A stretch of 35,952 nt of DNA from JAVKSM01 sp039583705 (GCA_039583705.1 JAVKSM010000017.1:1-35952); one strand, 5' to 3'; counted from the first letter of the stretch, positions 24,467-31,812 are shown. Notes: generated by a model from the sequence alone, not told the origin. A program made the numbers and translations.

Positions 24467-24994
24467 GTGGCACGACTGCCCTACCTTCGTGCGGAGGACG
24501 CTCCGACCGCGGTGGCGGTCGAGCTGGCTCGGCTGCCACCGCTGCACATCTTCGGACTGCTGGCCCACGCCGAAACCGTGTTCGGCCCGTGGGTGCGCTT
24601 CGGCCGGGCGCTTCTCACCGACCTGGCCCTCGACCCCGCGCTGCGCGAGCTGGCGATCCTGGAGGTCGGGCGGCTGGCCGCGGGCTACGAGTGGGACCAG
24701 CACGTCCCGATCGCCCTCGCCGCCGGCGTGCGCCGCGAGCAGGTCGAGGCGGTCGAGCGCGGCGAGCACCACGCGGCGTGCCTGACCGCGGGGCAGCGCG
24801 CGGTGCTGGAGTTCACCGCGGCGCTGGTGGCCGGTGAGGTCGACGAGGCGACGTGGCAGGCGCTCCGGGTTCGGCTCGGCGAGCGCGAGGTGGTGGAGCT
24901 CGCGCTGACCGCGGGCCATTACCTCATGCTCGCCCGGGTCATGACCGCGCTGCGCATCGACCCCGAGCCACCCGCCGCCTGCGGCCGGGGGTGA
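24467..24994 (+). CDS. carboxymuconolactone decarboxylase family protein
   Basis: A 175-residue all-helical protein of the AhpD/CMD fold. It has the family segments FGPWVRFGRALLTDLALDP, LRELAILEVGRLAAGYEWDQH and VGHYL-like TAGHYLMLARVMTAL. The E-W-x-x-H element of CMD proteins is present (EWDQHVPIA), but the C-x-x-C redox pair of AhpD is absent, so peroxidase activity is unlikely. Such proteins include gamma-carboxymuconolactone decarboxylases and many enzymes of unknown function. It has its own -10 box and ends just before a strong terminator. Confidence 0.88.
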   Translation: MARLPYLRAEDAPTAVAVELARLPPLHIFGLLAHAETVFGPWVRFGRALLTDLALDPALRELAILEVGRLAAGYEWDQHVPIALAAGVRREQVEAVERGEHHAACLTAGQRAVLEFTAALVAGEVDEATWQALRVRLGEREVVELALTAGHYLMLARVMTALRIDPEPPAACGRG

Positions 24995-25015
24995 CCGGCA
25001 GGCTCCGGGAACAAG

Positions 25016-25054
25016 CGATCGGGGGGCCTCGATGCTACCGAGGCCCCCCGATCG
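25016..25054. terminator. strong hairpin between convergent genes
   Basis: A perfect 16-bp inverted repeat (CGATCGGGGGGCCTCG at 25016-25031 and its complement at 25039-25054) with a 7-nt loop. Short A and T runs flank it (AA before, TT after). It lies between the ends of the CMD-like gene and the minus-strand heptad-repeat operon, so it can stop transcription from both sides. Confidence 0.85.
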
Positions 25055-25077
25055 TTACTGCCGGGTTGGTGAATCGG

Positions 25078-25977
25078 TCACCGCGGACTGAGCGGTGTCA
25101 GGAGCTGATCCACCGGGGACAGCAGGGGTTGGACCGGTGCCAGCGGTGCGGCTGGTGCCTGCGGTGTGGCAGGTCCCAGCGGCGTGCTCGGCAGCAGTCC
25201 GGCTGTCGGCAGCGGGAGTGCCGGCAGCAACGGCGTCACCAGTGGCAGCGGCGCCAGTAGGGCAGGTGCCAGGGGGGCGGCGGGCAGCAGCCCGCTCGCG
25301 CCGGGCACCATGGGCTGGCTCAGGGTCTGGACGGCCTTGATCTGGCTGGGGTTCAGCACCTTGAGCAGCAACGGGCTGTTGTCGATCCCCGCGGCGTGGT
25401 TCTCGATCGCGCCGACATCGGTCAGGACGTTGGCGATGTCACTGCGGATCGGGCCCGCCACACCGACGATCGCGTCGGCCTGACCGGACGCCGTCTTCAC
25501 CTCACCGTTGATCACCTTCACGTTGTCGAAGATCCCGGTGAAGCTCGAGTTGATCCCGTGCACCGACGTGTTGATCGGACCGACGTTGTTGGTGATCGAG
25601 CCCACGGTAGCGCCGATCGTGGTCACGTTCCCGTTGATCGCCCCAGCCGTGGTGTTGATCTTACCGGCGGTGTCGTTGATCGACCTTGCGGTGCTGTCGA
25701 TGCTGCCGGCGGCGGCGATCACCTTGTTGATCTGGCCGGTCAGGGGTCGGGCCGCCTGGTTGATGGCCGCGGCCTTCTGGCCGATCTGCCCGGCGACCGG
25801 CAGCAGGGCGACGGAGCCCCGGATCGGCGTGAGCTCACTGTTGATGATGTTCACCCGGCGGTCGATCGTCCCAGCGTTGGTGAGGGTGTTGGTGAGCAGG
25901 ACCACCGCCGTGAGTGCCCAGGCGACGACGAAGATCAGCACGAGCGCCGGCAGGATGCCTACCTTGGACAGTCGCAT
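25078..25977 (-). CDS. membrane-anchored heptad-repeat protein with Pro/Leu/Ala-rich tail
   Basis: A 299-residue protein of unknown function, third gene of its operon. One transmembrane helix (LPALVLIFVVAWALTAVVLL) at about residues 9-28 follows a short basic N-terminus. Residues about 95-205 form consecutive 7-residue units such as SIDSTAR, SINDTAG, KINTTAG, AINGNVT and PINTSVH, with Ile every seven residues and Ala/Val four residues later, so a long coiled-coil rod is predicted. The last 85 residues are Pro, Leu and Ala in short blocks (PLAPALLAPLPLV). ATG 25977 is chosen for GGAGGAGA upstream. No catalytic residues or Cys pairs were seen. It could be a wall-spanning or scaffold protein. 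Confidence 0.85.
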   Translation of the reverse strand: MRLSKVGILPALVLIFVVAWALTAVVLLTNTLTNAGTIDRRVNIINSELTPIRGSVALLPVAGQIGQKAAAINQAARPLTGQINKVIAAAGSIDSTARSINDTAGKINTTAGAINGNVTTIGATVGSITNNVGPINTSVHGINSSFTGIFDNVKVINGEVKTASGQADAIVGVAGPIRSDIANVLTDVGAIENHAAGIDNSPLLLKVLNPSQIKAVQTLSQPMVPGASGLLPAAPLAPALLAPLPLVTPLLPALPLPTAGLLPSTPLGPATPQAPAAPLAPVQPLLSPVDQLLTPLSPR

Positions 25978-25993
25978 CGTTCTCCTCCCACCC

Positions 25994-26710
25994 CTAGCAC
26001 GGGGTCGCCGTGAGCGCACCCAGGATCAGCAGCACCGGCGACTCGCAGATGCCGGTCAGGTGTCCGTTGACCGCCACGAGCCCGGCGTCGATGCTGTGGG
26101 TGTCGGATTGGGCAGGCACCAGGGAGGCGTTGATCGTCGCCACCTTGGCGGCGATGCCGCCGGTGCCCGCGGTCTCGGGCCGCTCCGCCGACTCCAGGGT
26201 GCCGTCGATCCCGTTCGCCAGGCTCAAGACGTTCTTGAGGATGTTGGACGTGTCGGTCAGCGAGCCGGTGATCGTCTTGACGTTGTTGGACGCCGTGACG
26301 AGCTTGGCCGAGGTGTCGGACAGCGAACCGGAGGTGTTCTTCAACGACCCGTCCACGGTCGCCAGCGACCCGTGGATCGACGACAGCGCCGAGACGATCT
26401 GGTCGGCCTGTCCGGGGATCGGCTTCAGGGCGGTGTCGATGCTGCCGAGGCTGCCGTTGATCGACGACAGGTAGCTCGGCAGCGGCTGGGCGTTGCCCTG
26501 GACGTTGGTCACCGCGGTGTTCGCCTCGCCGAGCCCGCTGTTGATCGACGACAGGGCGTTGGAGATCGCGATCAGGAACCCGATCACCACGAGCACGACG
26601 AGTGCCCCGACGGCCACCCAGATCCACATCCAGGAGGCCCAACTGGGGGGACCGGCCTTACCCACGCGGGGTTCGGTGGCAGGGCCGCGTCTGGCTGCAA
26701 GCGTTGCCAT
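25994..26710 (-). CDS. membrane-anchored heptad-repeat protein, paralogue
   Basis: A 238-residue protein, second gene of the operon, 16 bases before the next start. After a 28-residue cytoplasmic segment comes one transmembrane helix (WIWVAVGALVVLVVIGFLIA, about 29-48). The outer part has units such as SSINSGL, SSINGSL, SIDTALK, SSIHGSL and the later KTITGSLTDTSNIL, less regular than in its neighbours. Two Cys lie in the last 20 residues (GICES and the C-terminal TPC), suggesting a disulfide. SD GGAGGG precedes ATG 26710. Function unknown; the shared design implies that the three proteins assemble together. Confidence 0.83.
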   Translation of the reverse strand: MATLAARRGPATEPRVGKAGPPSWASWMWIWVAVGALVVLVVIGFLIAISNALSSINSGLGEANTAVTNVQGNAQPLPSYLSSINGSLGSIDTALKPIPGQADQIVSALSSIHGSLATVDGSLKNTSGSLSDTSAKLVTASNNVKTITGSLTDTSNILKNVLSLANGIDGTLESAERPETAGTGGIAAKVATINASLVPAQSDTHSIDAGLVAVNGHLTGICESPVLLILGALTATPC

Positions 26711-26722
26711 AGTCCTTCCCTC

Positions 26723-27403
26723 CTAGCAGTCGCCACCGCTGCCGCCGGCGGCGAGCAGCTTCTTGGCCAGACAACCCGACTCGTGACGGGCCTGCCCCGC
26801 CTGCCCCAGGATGTCGCCGGTGTCGGCCTTGATGGCCTGCGCGACGGTGACCGTCTGGGCGAGACCGGCGTCGATGTTGTGCGCGTCGGTGTTGATGCGC
26901 TGCGCCACGTTGAGGATCGCGGCCGCGGTGGTGTCGATCCCCCGCGCGGTGCCGTTGATCGACATCGCGTCAGCGTCGATCGTCCCGGCGTTCGCGTTGA
27001 TGCTCGTGGCGCTGCTGTTGATCGTGCTGGCGGTGCTGTTGATCGTGCTGGCGGAGCTGTTGATCGACTTCGCGAGCCCGTCGATGCCCTGGGCCAGGTT
27101 CACGATCGTCGTCAGTTTCCCATTCAGTGGCTGCGCGCTGTTCAGGATCGATCCAGCGGTCTTGTTGGTGCGGTTCAACTGGACGATCGAGTCGGTCGAC
27201 GCGTTGATGCCGCGGCCTGAGGTCGCGATCGAGGCCGCCTTCGCGTTGATCTGCGTGGCCAGCACCGCCGTGCGGATGAGGAACGCAAGCGCCACCGCTG
27301 CCGCTATCACGACGACGACCAAGATCACTGTGCTGGCCAGGTTGAAGCGACGTATTACCTGCCGTGTGGGGAACCGCCGTCTCGTGTCAGGCAACTCGAC
27401 CAC
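26723..27403 (-). CDS. membrane-anchored heptad-repeat protein, first gene of the operon
   Basis: A 226-residue protein with one transmembrane helix (STVILVVVVIAAAVALAFLI, about 21-40), followed by about eleven almost perfect heptads: INSSAST, INSTAST, INSSATS, INANAGT, IDADAMS, INGTARG, IDTTAAA, ILNVAQR, INTDAHN, IDAGLAQ. Ile and Ala alternate with 4-3 spacing on a polar N/S/T background, which predicts a parallel helical rod outside the membrane. Two Cys flank the C-terminus (SGC...GGDC). GTG 27403 is used; a TTG at 27394 is better spaced from AGGAAGG and could be the real start. DNA encoding the repeats contains 21-bp near-identical units at about 27000-27065. Confidence 0.83.
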   Translation of the reverse strand: MVELPDTRRRFPTRQVIRRFNLASTVILVVVVIAAAVALAFLIRTAVLATQINAKAASIATSGRGINASTDSIVQLNRTNKTAGSILNSAQPLNGKLTTIVNLAQGIDGLAKSINSSASTINSTASTINSSATSINANAGTIDADAMSINGTARGIDTTAAAILNVAQRINTDAHNIDAGLAQTVTVAQAIKADTGDILGQAGQARHESGCLAKKLLAAGGSGGDC

Positions 27404-27888
27404 CCTTCCTCGTGCCTTGCTCGGGTGTAACGGGAAGCGTGGGAGGGCCCGCGCCAGACTCTCCCGGGTACCGCAACGGGTGATTACGGTAGGGAGATAC
27501 TGGCAGATGGGCAGATCACAGCCAAGAACCAAACCCCCCCTCGGCGAAATGCCGCCGCTGGTGCTACCCTCCGTCGCAACAGGCGCACTCGTGGGACCAC
27601 GATCGGGTGGGTACCTCACGTTCGTGGAGGGAAAATGTTTCGGAGCGTGACGCTCTCCTGGTCCATGTTCCGTAACGTTTGCGTCACGGTGGCCCGCTGA
27701 CCGTGTGCTGTGATCTTCGGTCGGTTCTTCTCGGGGGCGGGGCGGGGCACACCTGCCTGCGCCACTGCGCCCGGACGCCACGTTCCCGCCAGAGCCGGGT
27801 GAACGAGCCCGCGGGCGGCCCGTGCCGGGAGACCGATGTGTATCATGGGTCACACCAGGGGGCGGACCAGACCGGACTGCGAGGGCAC
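27404..27888. other. 485-bp divergent intergenic region
   Basis: This stretch separates the heptad-repeat operon from the divergent superoxide dismutase gene and must hold promoters for both. An inverted repeat CGTGACGC (27646-27653) and GCGTCACG (27681-27688) could be an operator. A 21-codon frame with GGAGG upstream (ATG 27635 to TGA 27700, beginning MFRSVTLSWSMFRN) lies over it; I cannot tell whether it is made. No larger gene is supported. Confidence 0.5.
27841..27846 (+). promoter_or_regulatory. possible -10 box of the superoxide dismutase gene
   Basis: TATCAT, about 43 nt before the ATG at 27889; a leadered transcript is expected. No clear -35 box. Confidence 0.35.
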
Positions 27889-28512
27889 ATGGGCGCCTAC
27901 AGCCTTCCCGACCTGCCGTACGGGTACGACGCTCTCGAGCCCCACATCGACGCCCGGACCGTGGAGCTCCACCACAGCGAGCACCACCGCAGCTACGTCG
28001 AGCGGCTCAACGTAGCCATGGAGGCCACGGAGGATCTCCGCACCGCCGGCCAGCAGCCGGTGGAGGATCTGCTGTGGCACATCGGCAAGGTCGCCGAGGA
28101 GTCCCGCAACGCGGTGCGCAGCTTCGGCGGCGGCCACGCGAACCACAGCCAGTTCTGGACGATCCTGACCGGTGAGGGCAGCGAGCCCGGCGGCGCCCTC
28201 GCGACGCACCTGGACGAGGAGTTCGGCTCGTTCACGGCGTTCCGGCGGCGGTTCGAGGACGTCGCCACCCGGCACGTGGGCAGTGGCTGGGTGTGGCTGG
28301 TGCGCTCGCGCAACCGGCTGGTCGTCTACAGCCTGCCCAACGAGGACTCGCCGCTGACCGCGGAGGAGGTCCCGATCGTCGGCCTCGACCTGTGGGAACA
28401 CGCCTACTACCTGCGCTACCCGGCCCGCCGGCGCGACTACGTCGAGGCGTTCTGGAACCTCGTGAACTGGGAGGAGGCCGGCCGCCGGTACGACGAGGCG
28501 GCGCGGTCCTAG
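27889..28512 (+). CDS. Fe/Mn superoxide dismutase family protein
   Basis: A 207-residue protein of the Fe/Mn-SOD family, which converts superoxide to oxygen and hydrogen peroxide. All four metal ligands are in place: His28 (ELHHSEHH), His86 (GGGHANHSQFW), Asp167 and His171 (GLDLWEHAYYLRY); Tyr36 is the second-sphere Tyr. GSGWVWL and WNLVNWEEAGRRY are family landmarks. At the key outer-sphere position that is Gln in E. coli MnSOD and His in M. tuberculosis SOD, this protein has Glu152 (PNEDSPL), 15 residues before Asp167 as in the mycobacterial enzyme. Gly82 excludes the FeSOD-type Gln. No signal peptide is seen. Metal choice and activity are therefore uncertain. Confidence 0.92.
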   Translation: MGAYSLPDLPYGYDALEPHIDARTVELHHSEHHRSYVERLNVAMEATEDLRTAGQQPVEDLLWHIGKVAEESRNAVRSFGGGHANHSQFWTILTGEGSEPGGALATHLDEEFGSFTAFRRRFEDVATRHVGSGWVWLVRSRNRLVVYSLPNEDSPLTAEEVPIVGLDLWEHAYYLRYPARRRDYVEAFWNLVNWEEAGRRYDEAARS

Positions 28513-28683
28513 TCAGATGGGTCGTCTGGGTCGGCGGATCGTCCGGGTTGGTTGTCTGGCGTTGCCCGGGTTTCCTCGGGACGGGCTGGCGGCAGCTGGC
28601 GGCGTTTCCCGACCGGCCCGCACCGGGTATGCCGATTTGAAGCCGTATCCCTGACCCACGGCCCTAGAGGAGAGGGGGCTCGG
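28513..28683. other. intergenic stretch, no gene supported
   Basis: 171 bases of G/T-rich DNA after the dismutase gene; a CCCGGGTTTCCTCGGGA element could form a weak hairpin. The ribosome site of the next gene (GAGGAGAGGGGG) lies at its end. Confidence 0.4.
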
Positions 28684-29046
28684 ATGAGCCAGGAACACCG
28701 GAGCGAACACCCGGACGCCCGGACGCACGACGCCGTGCCGGACGCCCTGCCGGAGGACGGCCGGCAGGCCCTGTCTGCGCTGCGTGGTGTGTGGCGCGCC
28801 CAGGACCAGACCAGCGCGGAGCTCGACGAGGCTTGCGGTAACACGAAGTCGTGCAAGAGCATGGCGAACGTCGGCTTCCAGGGCCTCGCCGAGGGCATCG
28901 AGACGCCGACGAGGCACAACCCGTCGATCGGCGTGAACAACGAGCTCCGCGCCGCCTGGCGGACCAAGCTCGAGCGCGAGGGAAAGCTGAACACCGAGGC
29001 GAAGAGCGTGCGTGATCTCGTCCTGCGGTCCGAGCCCGAGCGGTAG
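28684..29046 (+). CDS. small hypothetical protein
   Basis: A 120-residue soluble protein that I do not recognise. It is charged, with no membrane segment or signal peptide. Visible features are a helical middle (GRQALSALRGVWRAQDQTSA), two Cys close together (EACGNTKSCKS, about residues 51-57), and a basic C-terminal helix (RAAWRTKLEREGKLNTEAKS). The two Cys with five residues between them could bind metal or be redox active. ATG 28684 is preceded by a strong purine-rich ribosome site. It is co-directional with the next gene and the coxD/coxE-like pair, which may share its function. Confidence 0.7.
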   Translation: MSQEHRSEHPDARTHDAVPDALPEDGRQALSALRGVWRAQDQTSAELDEACGNTKSCKSMANVGFQGLAEGIETPTRHNPSIGVNNELRAAWRTKLEREGKLNTEAKSVRDLVLRSEPER

Positions 29047-29125
29047 GAGTGCCCGAGAGGTAGCGCTGGATAGGTGGCCGACGCTCACGGAGCGCCGGGT
29101 GGATGCGACGAAAGGGACGTGAGCT

Positions 29126-29359
29126 GTGTTCGGACGTACCAAGAAGGACCGACAGAGCACTGAGCAGCCGGCGGCGGAGAAGCCCGCCGCCGCACCCGAG
29201 CGGCCGGCGCCGTCGTTGACGCAGCCGATCGACCGGGGTCGCACCACCTCCTACCCGCAGGGCACCGAGGGCCCGCCGCCGAGGCGCGGCGAGGTCCGCA
29301 CCACCTCCTACCCGGCGTCCTCGCAGCGGAACTCCCGCGGATACGACTCGATCAACTAG
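29126..29359 (+). CDS. small disordered protein with two RTTSYP repeats
   Basis: A 77-residue protein from GTG 29126 with a basic start (MFGRTKKDRQ), an Ala/Pro/Glu-rich middle and two copies of RTTSYP (about residues 39-44 and 58-63). It is predicted disordered and has no membrane segment. The repeats look like short linear motifs, for example phosphorylation or docking sites. No family recognised. It is 47 bases before the CoxD-like gene. Confidence 0.6.
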   Translation: MFGRTKKDRQSTEQPAAEKPAAAPERPAPSLTQPIDRGRTTSYPQGTEGPPPRRGEVRTTSYPASSQRNSRGYDSIN

Positions 29360-29361
29360 CC

Positions 29362-29397
29362 CGTGCCGGCGTGCCAAGGCGTGCCGGCGTGCCAAGG
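29362..29397. repeat. 18-bp perfect tandem repeat before the CoxD-like gene
   Basis: CGTGCCGGCGTGCCAAGG occurs twice head to tail (29362-29379, 29380-29397). The second copy ends in the AAGGAG ribosome site of the CoxD-like gene; translation read through both copies would give an in-frame N-terminal extension. Confidence 0.85.
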
Positions 29398-29406
29398 AGA
29401 GCGTTC

Positions 29407-30282
29407 GTGAACCTTCCGAGTTCTGTCGGAGAGCTGACCGAGACGTTGCGGCAGGGCTGCTACCTGGCGGACCGGGGGTTGGCTACCGCGGTGTTCGTGG
29501 CGATGTCCCTGCAGCGGCCCATCCTGCTCGAGGGGGAGGTCGGCGTCGGCAAGACCGAGATCGCCAAGGTTCTGGCCTCGGTCTACGGGCGCACGTTGAT
29601 CCGATTGCAGTGCTACGAGGGCATCGACACGAACCAGGCCCTCTACGAGTGGGACTATGCCCGCCAGCTCCTGCACATCCGGGCGTTGTCGGCGCGTAAC
29701 GTCACCGACGACGAGGCGGTCGAGAAGCTCTTCGGTCCGCGGTTCCTCTTGGAGCGCCCGCTGTTGGCGGCGATCCGGGCCGGTGACCGGGCGGTGCTGC
29801 TGATCGACGAGGTTGACCGCGCCGACGACGAGTTCGAGGCGTTCCTGCTGGAGGTGCTGTCCGATTTCCAGATCAGCATCCCCGAGGTCGGGACGGTCAA
29901 GGCGGAACGACCTCCACTGGTGGTGCTGACCTCCAACCGCACCCGGGAGCTGCACGACGCGCTGAAGCGGCGCTGCATGTACCACTGGATCGGCTATCCG
30001 ATGCCGGACCGCGAGGTCGACATCGTGACGATGCGGGCACCGCAGGTCTCCGAGGCGCTCGCCCGGAAGGTGGTCGCCGCGGTCACCCGGCTTCGCGAGA
30101 TGGACCTCGCGAAGCCGCCGGGCGTCGCGGAGACGATCGACTGGGCTCGCACCCTCGAGTTCCTCGGCGAGAGCGGCCTCGACGCCGACGTCGCCGAGAT
30201 GACCCTCGGGGCGGTCGTCAAGGAGCACGACGACCTGGACCTGGTGCGCGAGAACCTGCAGGAGATCACGTCCCGTGCCTGA
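29407..30282 (+). CDS. coxD: MoxR-type AAA+ ATPase, CoxD-like
   Basis: A 291-residue AAA+ ATPase. Walker A is EGEVGVGKTE (about residues 39-48) and Walker B is AVLLIDEVDRADDEFE; the segment LIRLQCYEGIDTNQALYEWD is characteristic of CoxD. In CO-oxidising bacteria CoxD is an ATPase needed to build the Cu-Mo active site of CO dehydrogenase, working with the VWA protein CoxE. GTG 29407 is chosen because AGGAG lies 7-8 nt upstream. The downstream gene (22 bases away) is its VWA partner, so a chaperone pair is formed. The substrate enzyme is not in this window. Confidence 0.9.
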   Translation: MNLPSSVGELTETLRQGCYLADRGLATAVFVAMSLQRPILLEGEVGVGKTEIAKVLASVYGRTLIRLQCYEGIDTNQALYEWDYARQLLHIRALSARNVTDDEAVEKLFGPRFLLERPLLAAIRAGDRAVLLIDEVDRADDEFEAFLLEVLSDFQISIPEVGTVKAERPPLVVLTSNRTRELHDALKRRCMYHWIGYPMPDREVDIVTMRAPQVSEALARKVVAAVTRLREMDLAKPPGVAETIDWARTLEFLGESGLDADVAEMTLGAVVKEHDDLDLVRENLQEITSRA

Positions 30283-30303
30283 GACGCCTCGGGGATCCCG
30301 CTG

Positions 30304-31440
30304 ATGCCGACGTCAGGCGGCAACAGTGGGTTCGTGTCCGTGCTCGTCGGCTTCGGCGACGCGCTCCGGTCGGAGCGACTCGCGGTCGGCACCGGTGACA
30401 TCCTGACGTACTGCCGGGCGATGGCGCCGCTGGACCCGACGGATCTGGTCGACCTGTACTGGGCCGGGCGAACCTGCCTCATCACCCGTCGGGAGGACAT
30501 CCGCGTCTACGATGCGGTGTTCCGGCGCTTCTTCCTCGCTGCGGACAGCCCGGTCCAGGAGTTCTTCAAGATCAAGGCACAGGCTGCGGCCGAAGCCGAG
30601 GCGCCCTTCGAGATCCCCGCTGTCGACCCCGGCGAGGAGCACGAGGACGAGGAGGTCCTCCTCGGGCTGATGGCCTCGAACGTCGAGGTCCTCAAACAGA
30701 AGTCCTTCGCCGGTTGTACCCCGGAGGAGCTCGAAGCGTTGCGGCGCATCATGGCGCGGATGAAGTTGACGCCGCCGCAGCGCCGCACCCGCCGCACGAA
30801 GACAGCGAGATCGGGGCGCACCCAGGATCTCCGGCGGACGATCCGCCAGTCGCTGCGGACGCACGGCGAGATGGTCGAGCTGTACTGGCGGGAGCGGCGG
30901 GTGCGGGTGCGCCCGCTGGTCCTCATCCTCGACATCTCGGGGTCGATGGCCGACTACTCCCGGGCTCTGCTGCAGTTCGCGTACTCGGCCGGGCGCGTGT
31001 CGGCGAAGGTCGAGGTGTTCTGCTTCGCCACCCGCCTCAGCCACGTCACCAGGCAACTGCAGACCCGGAGCCCGGACGAAGCCCTCACCCGGGCAGCGAA
31101 GCTCGTGGTCGACTGGGAGGGCGGCACCCGAATCGGTGACGCCGTGGACGAGTTCGTGCGCAAGTGGGGACGCCGCGGCATGTGCCGTGGCGGCGTCGTC
31201 GTGATCTGCTCGGACGGCCTCGACCGGGGCGACCCGCAGGTTCTGTCCACGGCGATGGAACGGCTTTCCCGACTGTGCCACCACACCGTCTGGCTGAACC
31301 CCCATAAGGGCGACAACGCGGACTACCGGCCGCAGACGGTCGGAATGATGGTGGCCGAGCCGCACATCGACGTGCTGCTGTCCGGCCACGACCTGAGGAG
31401 CCTGGAAGAGTTCGCCGAGCTGCTCCCCAGCCTCGGTTAG
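30304..31440 (+). CDS. coxE: VWA domain protein, CoxE-like
   Basis: A 378-residue protein with a C-terminal von Willebrand A domain. The MIDAS motif is DISGSM (about residues 215-220), followed by the other metal-site segments (GGTRIGDA and CSDGLDRGD). The first 200 residues are charged and helical, with an acidic run (EEHEDEEVLL) and a basic run (RRTRRTKTARSGRTQDLRR). CoxE proteins act together with CoxD ATPase; MoxR-VWA pairs are metal-insertion or assembly chaperones. The ATG at 30304 lacks a clear ribosome site, which suggests coupling to coxD. Confidence 0.9.
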   Translation: MPTSGGNSGFVSVLVGFGDALRSERLAVGTGDILTYCRAMAPLDPTDLVDLYWAGRTCLITRREDIRVYDAVFRRFFLAADSPVQEFFKIKAQAAAEAEAPFEIPAVDPGEEHEDEEVLLGLMASNVEVLKQKSFAGCTPEELEALRRIMARMKLTPPQRRTRRTKTARSGRTQDLRRTIRQSLRTHGEMVELYWRERRVRVRPLVLILDISGSMADYSRALLQFAYSAGRVSAKVEVFCFATRLSHVTRQLQTRSPDEALTRAAKLVVDWEGGTRIGDAVDEFVRKWGRRGMCRGGVVVICSDGLDRGDPQVLSTAMERLSRLCHHTVWLNPHKGDNADYRPQTVGMMVAEPHIDVLLSGHDLRSLEEFAELLPSLG

Positions 31441-31469
31441 CTCGGATGTCACGTGTGGAGGCGGATCCG

Positions 31470-31757
31470 GTGGTCAAGTGGAGCGTCGGCATCGAGACCG
31501 AGGGCGACCGGATCATGAAGCCGGAAGAAGTGGTCGACCTGGCGGACGCGGTCGCGACCAGCGAGGGCATCGCGACCGGGATCGGTACGAACCGCTACGG
31601 CGCTCAGGTCGTCGTCGCCGCCGAGACCCGGGAGGAGGCGATCGCGAAGGGCAAGGCGGAGTTCGCCTGCGCCGTCGCGAAGGCCGGCCTTCCGGTGTTC
31701 CCGATCGTGCGCGTCGAGGCGGTCAGCGAGGACGAGGACGCCGACCCTGACCTGTGA
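31470..31757 (+). CDS. small conserved-looking protein next to coxE
   Basis: A 95-residue protein. GTG 31470 is chosen because GGAGG is 8 nt upstream; an in-frame ATG at 31446 has no ribosome site. It looks like a compact alpha/beta fold: KWSVGIETEGDRIMKPEEVV, GIGTNRYGAQVVVAAETREE, then AIAKGKAEFACAVAKAGLPV. The pattern (beta strand, helix with repeated Ala/Glu, beta strand) resembles small ferredoxin-like proteins. No known family named. It is 29 bases after coxE and likely in the same operon. Confidence 0.7.
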   Translation: MVKWSVGIETEGDRIMKPEEVVDLADAVATSEGIATGIGTNRYGAQVVVAAETREEAIAKGKAEFACAVAKAGLPVFPIVRVEAVSEDEDADPDL

Positions 31758-31788
31758 CGGCTGACGAGCGACCGTGACGGCAGTGGTC

Positions 31789-31804
31789 CCTGACGGCCGT
31801 CAGG
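31789..31804. terminator. 16-bp palindrome between convergent genes
   Basis: CCTGACGGCCGTCAGG is a perfect palindrome with no spacer, between the end of the coxE-side gene (31757) and the convergent minus-strand gene (31813). It may serve as a bidirectional terminator, though a loop is lacking. Confidence 0.4.
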
Positions 31805-31812
31805 CCACGTGG

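Noticed and set aside
26990..27070. 21-bp near-identical units that resemble a short repeat array or CRISPR
   Set aside because: There are no spacers; the repeats are codons of consecutive heptads.
25508..27220. A 570-codon plus-strand frame with VDRAGGAVDR-type repeats
   Set aside because: It is the antisense of the heptad-repeat genes; its repeats are a by-product of the seven-codon period. Strong ribosome sites and membrane helices belong to the minus strand.
27616..27846. A 76-codon minus-strand frame before the heptad operon
   Set aside because: No ribosome site and only low-complexity sequence; the interval more likely holds promoters.
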